DNA of 64,000 bases from Hydrogenophaga sp. (lineage in GTDB: Bacteria; Pseudomonadota; Gammaproteobacteria; Burkholderiales; Burkholderiaceae_C). A program made the translations under genes and the position numbers. Positions 27,625 through 37,318 of the stretch are shown in pieces (within the stretch, counting starts at the first letter, position 1; every line of letters begins with the position of its first letter). Location: NCBI RefSeq assembly GCF_026125785.1, contig NZ_JAHCKL010000002.1, forward strand, positions 62,001-126,000, written 5' to 3'. Below the pieces are notes generated by a model, which was not told where the DNA came from, did not search any database, and saw only the letters and a list, made by a program, of their open reading frames with translations.

Positions 27625-28890
27625 ATGCCCGTCTTGAGCCACATCAAGCCCGAGCCTACCGTGCGCCGCACGCCGACTTCGCGCCACCGTTCCCGCGTGT
27701 TCATGGGTTGCTCGGTTCTCGCGCTCGCTGCCTTGCTGGCGGCTTGTGGCCGCTCCGATCCATCCGCCGCCGCGGCTGCGCCGGGTGGTGGCATGCCAGC
27801 GCCGGAGGTGGGTGTGATCACCGTTGCGCCGGGCGATGTCGGGCTCACGAACGAACTGCCTGGCCGCCTGGAGGCTTCCCGCGTGGCCCAGGTACGGGCG
27901 CGCGCCGCGGGCATCCTGCAGGAGCGCCTGTTCCGTGAGGGCAGCGAGGTCAAGGCGGGCCAGTCGCTGTTCCGCATCGACGCCGCGCCGTATACCGCCG
28001 CACTGCAAAGTGCTCAGGCCAGCCTGGCCCGTTCGCAGGCCAATCTGACCCAGGCCACCGCGTTGGCGGAGCGCTATGCCCCGCTGGTGAAGGAAAACGC
28101 CATCAGCCAGCAGGAGTACGCGAGCGCCGTTGCCGCGCAGAAGCAGGCCGAGGCCGATGTGGCCGCGGGCCGTGCCGCCGTGCAGACGGCCAGCATCAAT
28201 CTGGGCTATGCGCGCGTGACCGCTCCCATCTCCGGTCGCATTGGCCGCGCGCTGGTGACCGAGGGGGCGCTGGTCGGACAGGGTGAGGCCACGCCGCTGG
28301 CGGTGATCCAGCAGATCAACCCCATGTACGTGAACTTCACGCAGTCCGCGGCGGAGGTCTACCAGCTTCGCAAGGCCATGGAGGCCGGCCAGCTCAAGGG
28401 TGCTGGCGGCGAGGCGGCCAGCGTGCAGGTGGTGCTGGAGGACGGCAGTGTGTACGAACGCCCCGGGCGCCTGCTGTTCTCGGACCTGACGGTGGACAGC
28501 ACCACGGGCCAGATCACGTTGCGCGCGGAGATTCCCAACCCCAAGGGCACGCTGTTGCCCGGACTTTATGTGCGGGTGCGCCTGGAGCAGGCCAAGGCCG
28601 GCAATGCCATTGCCTTGCCGCAGCAGGCGGTGACGCGCTCGGCCCAGGGCGACACGGTGTCGGTGGTTGGCGCCGATGGCAAGGTGGCGCAGCGCAAGGT
28701 CAGGGTGGGTGGCCAGCAGGATGGCCGGTGGGTGATCGTCGATGGCCTCAAGGCCGGGGAGCAGGTGATGGTCGATGGCTTCCAGAAGCTGCAGATGATG
28801 CCGCCGGGCACGCCCGTGAAGGCGGTGCCCTGGCAGCAGCCGGGTACCGGCGCGACGGCGGCGCCCGCAGCGCCCGGTGCGTCGAGCTAA
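27625..28890 (+). CDS. RND efflux periplasmic adaptor (AcrA/MexA family)
   Basis: 421 residues from the ATG at 27625, with AAGGA 5 bases upstream. The signal ends in the lipobox LLAACG near residue 37, so it is an inner-membrane-anchored lipoprotein. The lipoyl half-motifs ARAAGILQERLFREGSEVKA and INLGYARVTAPISGRIGRAL flank a helical hairpin of about 70 residues (QASLARSQANLTQATALAER), and beta-barrel and membrane-proximal domains follow (LLFSDLTVDSTTGQITLRAE). It joins the permease to the outer-membrane channel. First gene of the pump operon; the permease begins 12 bases later. Confidence 0.95.
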   Translation: MPVLSHIKPEPTVRRTPTSRHRSRVFMGCSVLALAALLAACGRSDPSAAAAAPGGGMPAPEVGVITVAPGDVGLTNELPGRLEASRVAQVRARAAGILQERLFREGSEVKAGQSLFRIDAAPYTAALQSAQASLARSQANLTQATALAERYAPLVKENAISQQEYASAVAAQKQAEADVAAGRAAVQTASINLGYARVTAPISGRIGRALVTEGALVGQGEATPLAVIQQINPMYVNFTQSAAEVYQLRKAMEAGQLKGAGGEAASVQVVLEDGSVYERPGRLLFSDLTVDSTTGQITLRAEIPNPKGTLLPGLYVRVRLEQAKAGNAIALPQQAVTRSAQGDTVSVVGADGKVAQRKVRVGGQQDGRWVIVDGLKAGEQVMVDGFQKLQMMPPGTPVKAVPWQQPGTGATAAPAAPGASS

Positions 28891-28902
28891 GGAGCGCCGG
28901 AC

Positions 28903-31900
28903 ATGGCGAAGTTCTTTATCGACAGGCCCATCTTTGCCTGGGTGATCGCGCTCTTCATCATGGTGATGGGCGGCGTGTCCATCACCCAGTTGCCGATCGC
29001 GCAGTACCCGCCGGTGGCACCGCCGGCCATCATCATCAACGCCACCTACCCGGGGGCGTCGGCCGCCACGCTGGAAGACAGCGTGTTGTCGGTGATCGAG
29101 CAGGAGATGAACGGCTCGCCCGGCCTGATCTACATGGAATCGGTGGCTCAGGCCAACGGCACCGGCAGCATCACGCTGAGTTTCGAGACCGGCACCAATG
29201 CCGATCTGGCGCAGGTGGATGTGCAGAACCGGCTGTCCCGCGCCACGCCGCGCTTGCCCGCGGCGGTGACGCAGCAGGGCGTGCGCGTGGACAAGTCGCG
29301 CAGCAACTTCCTGCTGTTTGCCATCCTCTCCAGCGACGACCCGGCCTGGGACCCGGTGGCGCTGGGTGACTACGCTTCGCGCAGCGTGGTGCCCGAACTG
29401 CAGCGCCTGCCCGGTGTGGGACAGGCCCAGCTCTTCGGTACCGAGCGCGCCATGCGGATCTGGATCGACCCGGCCAAGCTGCTCGGTTTCAACCTGAGCG
29501 CGGCCGACGTCACCAATGCGATCCGGGCGCAGAACGCACAGGTGTCGGCGGGTGAGATCGGTGCGCTGCCCAACGTGGGCGGCCAGAGCATCTCGGCCAC
29601 CGTCGTGGTCAACGGGCAGCTCGCCAATGTCGAGCAGTTCGGCAACATCGTGCTGCGCGCCAGCACCGACGGCGCGACAGTGCGCCTCAAGGATGTGGCG
29701 CGCATCGAACTGGGCGCGCAGGCCTACGCCACCTCGGCCCGCCTCAATGGCAAGCCCTCCACCGGCATCGGCGTGCAGCTCTCGCCCAGCGGCAACGCGC
29801 TGGCCACCGCCAATGCGGTGCGCGCGAAGATGACGGAGCTGGAGCGCTTCTTTCCGCACGGCATGAGCTGGTCGATTCCCTACGACAGCTCGCGCTTCGT
29901 GAAGATCTCCATCCAGCAGGTCGCGCAGACCCTGGGCGAGGCGATGCTGCTGGTGTTCCTGGTGATGTTCCTGTTCCTGCAGAACTTCCGCTACACCATC
30001 ATTCCCACCATCGTGGTGCCGGTGGCCTTGCTGGGTACCTTCGCCACGCTGCTGGCCATGGGCTTCTCCATCAACGTGCTCACCATGTTCGGCATGGTGC
30101 TGGTGATCGGGATCGTGGTGGACGACGCCATCGTGGTGGTGGAGAACGTCGAGCGCATCATGAGCGAGGAAGGCCTGCCACCGCTGCAGGCCACACGCAA
30201 AGCCATGGGCCAGATCTCCGGCGCCATCATCGGCGTGACGGTGGTGCTGATTTCGGTGTTCGTGCCGCTGGCCTTTTTCAGCGGTTCCGTGGGCAACATC
30301 TACCGCCAGTTCTCGGCGGTGATGGGGGTGTCGATCGCGTTCTCCGCCTTCATGGCGCTCTCGCTCACGCCAGCGCTGTGCGCGACGCTGCTCAAGCCGG
30401 TCGAAGCGGGCCACCACCACGAAAAGAAGGGCTTCTTCGGCTGGTTCAACCGCGCGTTCACGCGCACGGCCAGGCGGTACGAGGGCGGCGTCGCCGCGTT
30501 GCTGCCGCGTGCCGGTCGCACGCTGATCGTCTACCTCGCCATCGTCGCCGCCGCGGCCGTCGTCTACATGCGCCTGCCCACCTCCTTCCTGCCCAATGAA
30601 GACCAGGGCACGATGCTGGTGAACGTGCAACTCCCGCCGGGCGCGACGCAGGAGCGCACGCTGGAGGTGATGAAGAAGGTCGAGGGCTTCATCCTGCAGC
30701 AGCCCGAGGTGCAGAGCATGGTCGGCGTGCTGGGCTTCAGCTTCTCCGGCCAGGGGCAGAACGCCGCGCTGGCGTTCGTGACGCTCAAGGACTGGGCCGA
30801 ACGGCATGCGCCGGGCAGCTCGGCCGAGGCGCTGGCGGGACGGGCCTTCGGTGCGCTCTCGGGCATCCGCGATGCCTTCATCTACCCGCTGAGTCCTCCA
30901 CCCATTCCCGAACTGGGTGCTTCGTCGGGCTTCAATTTCCGTCTGCAGGACCGCGCTGGCCAGGGGCGAGAGGCCTTGCTGGCCGCGCGCAACCAGTTGC
31001 TGGGTCTGGCTTCGCAAAGCAAGGTCATCACGCAGGTCCGCCCGGATGGCCTGGAGGACGCGCCGCAGTTGCAGATCGACATCGACCGCGACAAGGCCAA
31101 CGCGCTGGGTGTGGGCTTCGACGTGATCAATGCCGCCATCGGTACGGCACTGGGCTCCAGCTACGTGAACGACTTTCCCAACGCCGGCCGCCTGCAGCGC
31201 GTGGTGGTGCAGGCCGATGCGCCCGCGCGCATGCAGCCCGACGATCTGCTGCGCCTGAACGTGGTGAACAACAAGGGCCAGGCGGTGCCGCTGTCGGCCT
31301 TTGCCAGCACCCACTGGGTCACCGGGCCCATGCAGACCGTGCGCTACAACGGCTACCCCTCCATGCGCATCAGCGGCAGCGCGGCGCCGGGCTACAGCAC
31401 GGGCGCGGCCATCGCCGAGATGGAGCGGCTGGCGGCGCAATTGCCCCAGGGCTTCGGCTACGAGTGGACCGGTCAGACGCGTGAAGAAAAGCTGGCCGGT
31501 GCCCAGGCGCTGGTGCTCTATGGCTTCGCCATCCTCGCGGTGTTCCTGTGCCTGGCCGCCCTCTATGAAAGCTGGACCATCCCGCTCTCGGTCATCCTGG
31601 TGGTGCCGCTGGGCGTGCTCGGCGTGCTCCTGGCGACACTGCTTCGCAACTACTCGAACGACGTCTACTTCCAGGTGGGGCTGATCACCATCATCGGCCT
31701 GACAGCCAAGAACGCCATCCTGATCATCGAGTTCGCCAAGGATCTGCAGGCCCAGGGCAAGAGCGTGATCGAGGCGGCGCTGGGCGCTGCCCACATCCGC
31801 TTCCGCCCCATCGTCATGACGTCCATGGCCTTCACACTGGGCGTGCTGCCACTGGCCATCGCCTCCGGCGCCGGATCGGCCAGCCAGCGCGCCATCGGCA

Positions 31901-32067
31901 CCGGGGTGATCGGCGGCATGATCACCGGCACCGTGCTGGCGGTGGTGTTCGTGCCCATTTTCTTTGTGGTGGTCCGCAGCATCTTCAAGGGCAGCGAGCG
32001 GCAGCGCCTGCACGACGCCGAGCAAGCCCGCCACCATGGTCATGGAGCCTCTTCCAATGATGCCTAA
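28903..32067 (+). CDS. RND multidrug efflux permease (AcrB/MexB family)
   Basis: 1054 residues, the normal length for hydrophobe/amphiphile pumps. It begins MAKFFIDRPIFAWVIALFIM and has the proton-relay pair of Asp residues in IVVDDAIVVVENVERIM near 410. Two periplasmic loops of about 300 residues follow segments 1 and 7. YATSARLNGKPSTGIGVQLS, SFSGQGQNAALAFVTLKDW and GLTAKNAILIIEFAKDLQ are strongly conserved. It works as a trimer, driven by protons, and should export antibiotics, dyes, solvents or detergents. The outer-membrane gene overlaps its 3' end by 11 bases. Confidence 0.97.
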   Translation: MAKFFIDRPIFAWVIALFIMVMGGVSITQLPIAQYPPVAPPAIIINATYPGASAATLEDSVLSVIEQEMNGSPGLIYMESVAQANGTGSITLSFETGTNADLAQVDVQNRLSRATPRLPAAVTQQGVRVDKSRSNFLLFAILSSDDPAWDPVALGDYASRSVVPELQRLPGVGQAQLFGTERAMRIWIDPAKLLGFNLSAADVTNAIRAQNAQVSAGEIGALPNVGGQSISATVVVNGQLANVEQFGNIVLRASTDGATVRLKDVARIELGAQAYATSARLNGKPSTGIGVQLSPSGNALATANAVRAKMTELERFFPHGMSWSIPYDSSRFVKISIQQVAQTLGEAMLLVFLVMFLFLQNFRYTIIPTIVVPVALLGTFATLLAMGFSINVLTMFGMVLVIGIVVDDAIVVVENVERIMSEEGLPPLQATRKAMGQISGAIIGVTVVLISVFVPLAFFSGSVGNIYRQFSAVMGVSIAFSAFMALSLTPALCATLLKPVEAGHHHEKKGFFGWFNRAFTRTARRYEGGVAALLPRAGRTLIVYLAIVAAAAVVYMRLPTSFLPNEDQGTMLVNVQLPPGATQERTLEVMKKVEGFILQQPEVQSMVGVLGFSFSGQGQNAALAFVTLKDWAERHAPGSSAEALAGRAFGALSGIRDAFIYPLSPPPIPELGASSGFNFRLQDRAGQGREALLAARNQLLGLASQSKVITQVRPDGLEDAPQLQIDIDRDKANALGVGFDVINAAIGTALGSSYVNDFPNAGRLQRVVVQADAPARMQPDDLLRLNVVNNKGQAVPLSAFASTHWVTGPMQTVRYNGYPSMRISGSAAPGYSTGAAIAEMERLAAQLPQGFGYEWTGQTREEKLAGAQALVLYGFAILAVFLCLAALYESWTIPLSVILVVPLGVLGVLLATLLRNYSNDVYFQVGLITIIGLTAKNAILIIEFAKDLQAQGKSVIEAALGAAHIRFRPIVMTSMAFTLGVLPLAIASGAGSASQRAIGTGVIGGMITGTVLAVVFVPIFFVVVRSIFKGSERQRLHDAEQARHHGHGASSNDA

Positions 32068-33502
32068 GCGCTCTTTCGTGTTCACCCTGCGCGCTCCGCT
32101 CGGCCTCATCGCCCTGGCGGTGATGGCCGGTTGCTCGCTGATCCCCACCTACGAAAGGCCGGCGGCGCCGGTCGCGGCGCAGTGGCCGGTGGCGGCATCC
32201 TCGGCTGCGCCGCAAACGCCGCTGGCGGCCGACATCGCCTGGACCGACTTCGTGGGCGATGCGCGCCTGCGCGAACTCATTGCGCTGGCGCTGTCCAACA
32301 ACCGCGACCTGCGCGTGGCCACGCTCAACATCGAGCAGGTGCGCGCGCAGTACCAGGTGCGCCAGGCCGACCAGTTCCCTACCGTCAATGCCGCCGCCAC
32401 GGGCAACCGCCAGCCCAACGGCACCGGCGGGATTGCCAGCACCTACAGCGTGGGCCTGGCGCTCAGCAGTTGGGAGATCGATTTCTTCGGCCGCATCGCC
32501 AGCCTCAAGGAGGCTGCCCTGGCCCAGTTCCTCGCCAGCGAGGAGGCCCGGCGCGCCGCCCAGACCAGTCTGGTGGCGGCGGTTGCCAGCACCTGGCTCA
32601 GCCTGCAGGCCAATGAGGAACTGCTGGCTTTGACGCAGCGCACCCAGGCCACGCGAGACGATTCGCTGCGCCTGAGCAAGCTGCGCTTTGACAACGGCGC
32701 GGCGTCCGCGCTGGACCTGCGCCAGGCCGAATCGCTCGCCGCCGCGGCCCAGGTGGCCCTGGCCCAGCAGCGGCGCCAGCGTGCGCTCGACATCAATGCC
32801 CTGACCCTGCTGGTGGGGCAGGCGCCGCCGGCGAACCTGCTGCCGGCGCCGGTCGCCGTGCCACAGGACACCAGTGTGGTGCCCACCATGGGAACGCCCG
32901 CCAACATGCTGCGCGACGTGCCGGCCGGCCTGCCCTCGGACCTGCTCACGCGCCGTGCCGACATCCGGCAGGCCGAGCAGCAACTGATCGCGGCCAACGC
33001 CAACATCGGTGCGGCGCGCGCGGCTTTCTTCCCGCGCATCTCGTTGACCGCCAGCGTCGGTACCGCGAGTTCGGAACTCTCTGGTCTCTTCAAGGATGGG
33101 TCGTGGGGCTTCACGCTCGCGCCGCAAGCCTTGCTGCCGATCTTCGATGCGGGGCGCAACCGCGCCAACCTGGACGCGGCCGAGGTCGGCCGCGACATCG
33201 CGGTGGCGCAGTACGAGAAGACGATCCAGACCGCGTTTCGCGAAGTGGCCGACGCCCTCGCCGGCAGCGCCACGCTGGGCGACCAACTGGCCGCCCAGCA
33301 GCGCCAGGCCGATGCCGAAGCCGATCGTTTCCGCCTCGCCGAACTGCGCTACCGCAATGGCGTCGCCAGTTACCTGGATGTGCTGGACGCGCAACGCTCG
33401 CTGTTTGCCACCCAGCAGGCGCTGGCGCAGACACGGCTGGCACAGCAACAGAACCAGGTTGCGCTCTACAAAGCCCTGGGCGGCGGTTGGACGCAGAACT
33501 GA
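32057..33502 (+). CDS. RND efflux outer-membrane factor (OprM/NodT family)
   Basis: 481 residues from the ATG at 32057 (32060 is an equal choice; GGAG lies about 10 bases upstream). The signal ends in the lipobox VMAGCSLIP. Two OEP repeats follow, each built of long helices: DARLRELIALALSNNRDLRV and QEDTS-like loops, then RADIRQAEQQLIAANANIGA, AARAAFFPRISLTASVG and LPIFDAGRNRANLDAAEVGR. It forms the trimeric outer-membrane tunnel of the pump. Last gene of the operon; a GC hairpin without a T-run lies at 33562-33582. Confidence 0.95.
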   Translation: MMPKRSFVFTLRAPLGLIALAVMAGCSLIPTYERPAAPVAAQWPVAASSAAPQTPLAADIAWTDFVGDARLRELIALALSNNRDLRVATLNIEQVRAQYQVRQADQFPTVNAAATGNRQPNGTGGIASTYSVGLALSSWEIDFFGRIASLKEAALAQFLASEEARRAAQTSLVAAVASTWLSLQANEELLALTQRTQATRDDSLRLSKLRFDNGAASALDLRQAESLAAAAQVALAQQRRQRALDINALTLLVGQAPPANLLPAPVAVPQDTSVVPTMGTPANMLRDVPAGLPSDLLTRRADIRQAEQQLIAANANIGAARAAFFPRISLTASVGTASSELSGLFKDGSWGFTLAPQALLPIFDAGRNRANLDAAEVGRDIAVAQYEKTIQTAFREVADALAGSATLGDQLAAQQRQADAEADRFRLAELRYRNGVASYLDVLDAQRSLFATQQALAQTRLAQQQNQVALYKALGGGWTQN

Positions 33503-33598
33503 CGCGGCTTATGCAGCCGTCGTCGTGTTGCCCGAGCAGGCGGGACACGCCGGTGTGACGCGCGCGCCCTCCAGGGGCGCGCAAAGCGCGGCGAATGG

Positions 33599-34468
33599 TC
33601 AGGTCTTCAGGTCGTAGAACTGGACGATGTGCGCCCAGGCCGCCTGCGGTTCGTCCACGTACTTGAAGAGGTTCAGGTCTTCGGGCGAGATGGTGCCTTC
33701 CTCGACCAGCACCTCCAGGTTGAAGAGGCGCTTCCAGTAGTCGCTGCCGAACAGCACGATGGGCACCGGCTTGGCCTTCTTGCACTGCACCAGCGTGATG
33801 ACTTCGAAGAGTTCGTCCAGCGTGCCAAAGCCCCCCGGGAAGGCGACGAGGGCCTTGGCGCGCATCATGAAGTGCATCTTGCGCAGCGCGAAGTAGTGGA
33901 ACTTGAAGCTCAGCTCCTGTGACACGTAGGGGTTGGCGGACTGCTCGTGGGGCAGGGCGATGTTCAGGCCCACATTGAGCGCCCCCTCGTCGTGGGCCCC
34001 CCGGTTGGCGGCTTCCATGATGCCCGGGCCACCGCCGGTGCAGATGAACAACTGGTCGGCGTGAGGACAGCGCTGGCTGTAGCGGGCCACGATGCGCGCG
34101 AACTCTCGCGCGTTTTCGTAGTGGTGGGCGTTGCGCAGCAGCGTGCGGGCGCGGGCGATGGCATGCGGTTCACCATGGCGCTCCGCCTGGGCCAGCAGTT
34201 CGCTCGCTTCGGCGGTGTCGCGAAATCGGGCGCTGCCGAAAACCACCACGGTGTTCTCGATGCCGAGATCGCGCTGCGCCAGGTCCGGCTTGAGCATCTC
34301 GAGCTGGAAGCGGATGCCGCGCGTCTCGCGTCTGAGCAGGAACTCGGGGTCGGCGAAGGCCAGGCGGTAGGCGTCGGCCTGAAGGGCATGGCCGTCGTTG
34401 GAATGCGCCTGCAGTTCGGCCCAGGCATCGGCCAGCCGGCGTTCGTTGAGGTCTTGGGTGGCTTCCAT
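33599..34468 (-). CDS. LOG-family protein (nucleoside monophosphate phosphoribohydrolase type)
   Basis: 289 residues from the ATG at 34466-34468. The LOG Rossmann fold has TVVVFGSARFRD, the phosphate-binding ICTGGGPGIMEAANRGA, and the signature MHFMMRAKALVAFPGGFGTL with DELFEVITLVQ. The PGGFGTxxE-like loop here reads PGGFGTLDE. Members are often mislabelled as lysine decarboxylases; those tested split ribose 5-phosphate from nucleotides. It is longer than the plain family by about 90 N-terminal residues of helix. It lies 38 bases downstream of the AEC carrier gene on the same strand. Confidence 0.9.
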   Translation of the reverse strand: MEATQDLNERRLADAWAELQAHSNDGHALQADAYRLAFADPEFLLRRETRGIRFQLEMLKPDLAQRDLGIENTVVVFGSARFRDTAEASELLAQAERHGEPHAIARARTLLRNAHHYENAREFARIVARYSQRCPHADQLFICTGGGPGIMEAANRGAHDEGALNVGLNIALPHEQSANPYVSQELSFKFHYFALRKMHFMMRAKALVAFPGGFGTLDELFEVITLVQCKKAKPVPIVLFGSDYWKRLFNLEVLVEEGTISPEDLNLFKYVDEPQAAWAHIVQFYDLKT

Positions 34469-34506
34469 ATCGGGGTTCCTTCTGGGGCGGTTTGACCGGT
34501 TCGGGG

Positions 34507-35385
34507 TCAGAAACTCAGGGCCAGGGCCAGGGGTACGAAGACCACGGCGAGCGCATTGCCCAGCATGATCATGGCACCGACCTTCTCGGGCTCCTGGTGG
34601 TAGCGGTCCGCGAGCATGAACTGCATCACGGCGGGCGGCAACGCCGCGAACAGCAGCAACTGGCCACGCGCTACGCCCTCCAGCCCAAGAGCCCAGGCCA
34701 GAGGCAGGCCGATGGCCAGTCCGATGAGGGGGCGTGCCAGCGCGCCGAGCAGGCCCAGGCCCAGCCCGGCGCGCGTGAGGGACGTCAACCGGGCACCGAG
34801 CGCGAACAGCATCAGCGGCAGAATGGCGTCGCCCAGCAGCTTCATGCCGGAGAGCAGTGCTTCGGGCGGTCGCACCTCGGTGAATGCGCTGGCAAAGCCG
34901 AGCACGGTGGCGATCATCAGCGGGCTGGTCATCAGGTCGCGCGTACGGGCGCGCTGGCTGGTGATGCGGGCTCCGACGGAAAAGTGCAGCAGCATGCTGA
35001 CGGCAAACAGGGCTACCGCCGCACCGAGTTCCGCGGGACCGAAGGCCAGCAGCGCCAGCGGCAGGCCCATGTTGCCGCAGTTGTTGAACATGACCACCGG
35101 TACCAGGGTGCGCGGCTGCACACGGCACGCGAGCGCCAGCGGCCAGGCCAGCAGGCCACCCGCAAGGATTACCACGGCCCCGCCAACGAGCAAGGTGAGG
35201 TGGGCCTGGATCTCGAAGTCCTTTGCCGCGAGCGCCGAATAGACCAGCATGGGCGCCAGCACGTCCAGCGCGATGCGGTTGAAGGCCGTGAGGTCTGGCT
35301 GCTCGCGGCGCGCGTAGGCATAGCCTACGGCCACGATCAGGAAGACCGGGATGATGACGTCTGCGATGCGGCTGAGCAGATCCAT
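34507..35385 (-). CDS. AEC-family (auxin efflux carrier-like) transporter
   Basis: 292 residues from the ATG at 35383-35385; a longer in-frame start at 35439 lies inside the efp terminator and is unlikely. About ten hydrophobic segments in two halves, with VPVVMFNNCGNMGLPLALLA in the crossover of the first half and LLLFAALPPAVMQFMLADRY in the second, both typical of the AEC/MdcF family. It probably moves a dicarboxylate or other small anion across the inner membrane; substrate unknown. Confidence 0.9.
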   Translation of the reverse strand: MDLLSRIADVIIPVFLIVAVGYAYARREQPDLTAFNRIALDVLAPMLVYSALAAKDFEIQAHLTLLVGGAVVILAGGLLAWPLALACRVQPRTLVPVVMFNNCGNMGLPLALLAFGPAELGAAVALFAVSMLLHFSVGARITSQRARTRDLMTSPLMIATVLGFASAFTEVRPPEALLSGMKLLGDAILPLMLFALGARLTSLTRAGLGLGLLGALARPLIGLAIGLPLAWALGLEGVARGQLLLFAALPPAVMQFMLADRYHQEPEKVGAMIMLGNALAVVFVPLALALSF

Positions 35386-35410
35386 GGGAAGGGCGGTGGG
35401 GTCAAACGGA

Positions 35411-35436
35411 AAAAGGCTCCCACGGGAGCCTTTTTT
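35411..35436 (-). terminator. Bidirectional-looking terminator after efp
   Basis: GGCTCCC (35415-35421) and GGGAGCC (35424-35430) form a tight hairpin flanked by AAAAA on the left and TTTTTT on the right. On the minus strand it ends efp transcription 29 bases past the stop and insulates the AEC gene from efp. Confidence 0.85.
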
Positions 35437-35458
35437 CATGCCTGGTGTGTGCGGCGCC

Positions 35459-36013
35459 TCAGACGCGCTTGCGGTACTCGCCCGTGCGGGTGTCGATCTC
35501 GATGCGATCGCCCTGGGAGACGAACAGCGGCACCGCGACCTCGAAGCCGGTGGCGATCTTGGCGGGCTTGAGCACCTTGCCCGAGGTGTCGCCCTTGACG
35601 GCCGGCTCGGTCCAGGAAATCTCGCGTTCCACGCTGGTCGGCAGTTCGACCGAGATGGCCTTGCCTTCGTAGAACACGACTTCGACGGCCATGTTGTCTT
35701 CGAGGTAGTTCAGGGCGTCGCCCATGTTCTCGGCCTCGACTTCGTACTGGTTGTAGTCGGCGTCCATGAACACGTACATCGGGTCGGCGAAGTAGGAGTA
35801 GGTGCACTCCTTGTGGTCCAGGATGATCTGGTCCATCTTGTCGTCGGCCTTGAACACCACTTCGGTGCCGATGTTGCCGAGCAGGCCCTTGAGCTTCATG
35901 CGCACGGTGGCAGCGCCGCGGCCTCCACGGCTGTATTCGGTGCGCAGGACGATCATGGGGTCCTTGCCGTGCATGATCACGTTGCCGGCGCGGATTTCTT
36001 GAGCGATTTTCAT
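35459..36013 (-). CDS. efp: Translation elongation factor P, arginine type
   Basis: 184 residues starting [20 protein letters not shown] at 36011-36013. Three beta-barrel domains are present. The tip of the first-domain loop reads [12 protein letters not shown], with Arg at position 32 where the E. coli protein has a modified Lys. Arg32 is the residue that EarP rhamnosylates, and earP is the neighbouring gene upstream. EF-P binds between the P and E sites and relieves stalling at polyproline, which matters here since proteins such as RpoD and the RND adaptor have Pro-rich stretches. Confidence 0.97.
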   Translation of the reverse strand: MKIAQEIRAGNVIMHGKDPMIVLRTEYSRGGRGAATVRMKLKGLLGNIGTEVVFKADDKMDQIILDHKECTYSYFADPMYVFMDADYNQYEVEAENMGDALNYLEDNMAVEVVFYEGKAISVELPTSVEREISWTEPAVKGDTSGKVLKPAKIATGFEVAVPLFVSQGDRIEIDTRTGEYRKRV

Positions 36014-36125
36014 GGTGTGAGCAATGGTTGGAACCGCAGCGGGTTCGGGCTGGAGCGAAGGGTGAGCCTGCTGTCCAGCCCACGGGCCGGGCACTGGGGA
36101 CCGGCATTTCGCAAAACCCGTGATT

Positions 36126-37262
36126 TTACGGGCTTTCTGCGACCCATCCCAGCAACTGGCTGACGAGGTCCTGCTGCCCCAGCAGGCGTGCGCGCGCGCG
36201 CAGCGTGCAGTCGCGCCAATCGGCCAGGGTCTCGTCCGCAGGCCAGTGCGCCCGGGCCGTGCCGATGGCGTTCCAGGCGAGGTGGAAGGCCCTCAGGGAA
36301 GCGGGCGCCTCCAGCCAGTCCAGAAAGGCCGCCAGCTTGGCGTGGTGGGCGTCGTCGTGCTGGGGGTAGATGTGCCACACGAACGGCTGTCCGGCCCAGA
36401 GTGCGCGCACCAGCGAGTCTTCCCCACGCACGAAATTCAGGTCGCAGGCCCACAGCAGGTGGTCGAAGTCGTGCTGGGTCAGGGCGGGCAGGGCGTGCAG
36501 CCGGCAGGCTGGGCCGGGCGCTGCCTGCCCGGCCTGTGCGACCTGCACCGCCTGCCAGGCACGGCCTGGCGTGACCAGCCATTCGCTGGGCCTGTCGGCC
36601 TGGCCGGCCTGCGCCAGTACGGAGGGAAGGGCGGCGGGTTCGTAGCAGAACAGGCTGACCCAGCGCGCGCCGGGTGGCGAGCCGTCGGCCAGCCCCATCC
36701 GCTCGCGCCAGGTGTGGGCGTTGAAGCCGGCCTGGCGGCTGGCCAGGTCGGCCTCGCGGAGCAGGCCGCCGGTACGGCCAGTGAAGCCTGGGTAGAAGAA
36801 GACCTTGGTGCGTCCGCGTGCCGGACCGCTCATGACCGGCGACGGCAGCAGGTGCGAGCGTTCGACGTAAGGTTCCGCGCTCAGGTATTCCAGGTTGATC
36901 CAGCGCGGCGGCGGTCCGGTGCGGCGTGCCACGTCGCTGTGCACGAACTCGGTCGGCAGTTCACAGCCGAAGGCCTCGATCCAGACGCCCGCCGGTGGCA
37001 GTGCCAGTTGCGCGGCGGTCAGCGGCGCGCGCCAGCGCAGCACCTGCACGCCCGCCACGTCGCCTTCCAGAGCGCCCGGCGCCATCCAGCGCAGCGGCTC
37101 GGGCTGGTCGATCCAGAGCCGGACCTGCTGGCCTCGCCGGGCCAGGTCGGCGCAGAGCCGCCAGCACACGCCGATGTCGCCGAGGTTGTCCACCACGTGG
37201 CAGAACACGTCCCACGGCCGGATGGGGGCGGGGTGGTCGGGTGCGCGGGCGGACTCTTGCAT
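36126..37262 (-). CDS. earP: EF-P arginine rhamnosyltransferase EarP
   Basis: 378 residues starting [13 protein letters not shown] at 37260-37262. The GT-B glycosyltransferase begins [20 protein letters not shown], where the DNxGD motif carries the catalytic Asp. The C-terminal half has the signature [20 protein letters not shown], including the Glu and Asp that hold the nucleotide sugar, and [10 protein letters not shown]. It transfers rhamnose from dTDP-rhamnose to Arg32 of EF-P. It lies directly upstream of efp (112 bases), so enzyme and substrate are encoded together. dTDP-rhamnose genes are not in the window. Confidence 0.96.
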   Translation of the reverse strand: MQESARAPDHPAPIRPWDVFCHVVDNLGDIGVCWRLCADLARRGQQVRLWIDQPEPLRWMAPGALEGDVAGVQVLRWRAPLTAAQLALPPAGVWIEAFGCELPTEFVHSDVARRTGPPPRWINLEYLSAEPYVERSHLLPSPVMSGPARGRTKVFFYPGFTGRTGGLLREADLASRQAGFNAHTWRERMGLADGSPPGARWVSLFCYEPAALPSVLAQAGQADRPSEWLVTPGRAWQAVQVAQAGQAAPGPACRLHALPALTQHDFDHLLWACDLNFVRGEDSLVRALWAGQPFVWHIYPQHDDAHHAKLAAFLDWLEAPASLRAFHLAWNAIGTARAHWPADETLADWRDCTLRARARLLGQQDLVSQLLGWVAESP

Positions 37263-37318
37263 GGGGTGCGATCTTGCCGCAAACCCGCACGGACGTGCCC
37301 GGGCCACAATACGCTCCC

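Noticed and set aside
27151-32148. A 1665-codon open frame opposite the RND efflux operon
   Set aside because: It spans several clearly real genes on the other strand; the product is rich in His, Gln and Arg without any domain.
33562-33582. GC hairpin after the outer-membrane factor gene (GCGCGCCC / GGGCGCGC)
   Set aside because: The stem is perfect but no T-run follows on either strand, so it is not called a terminator.
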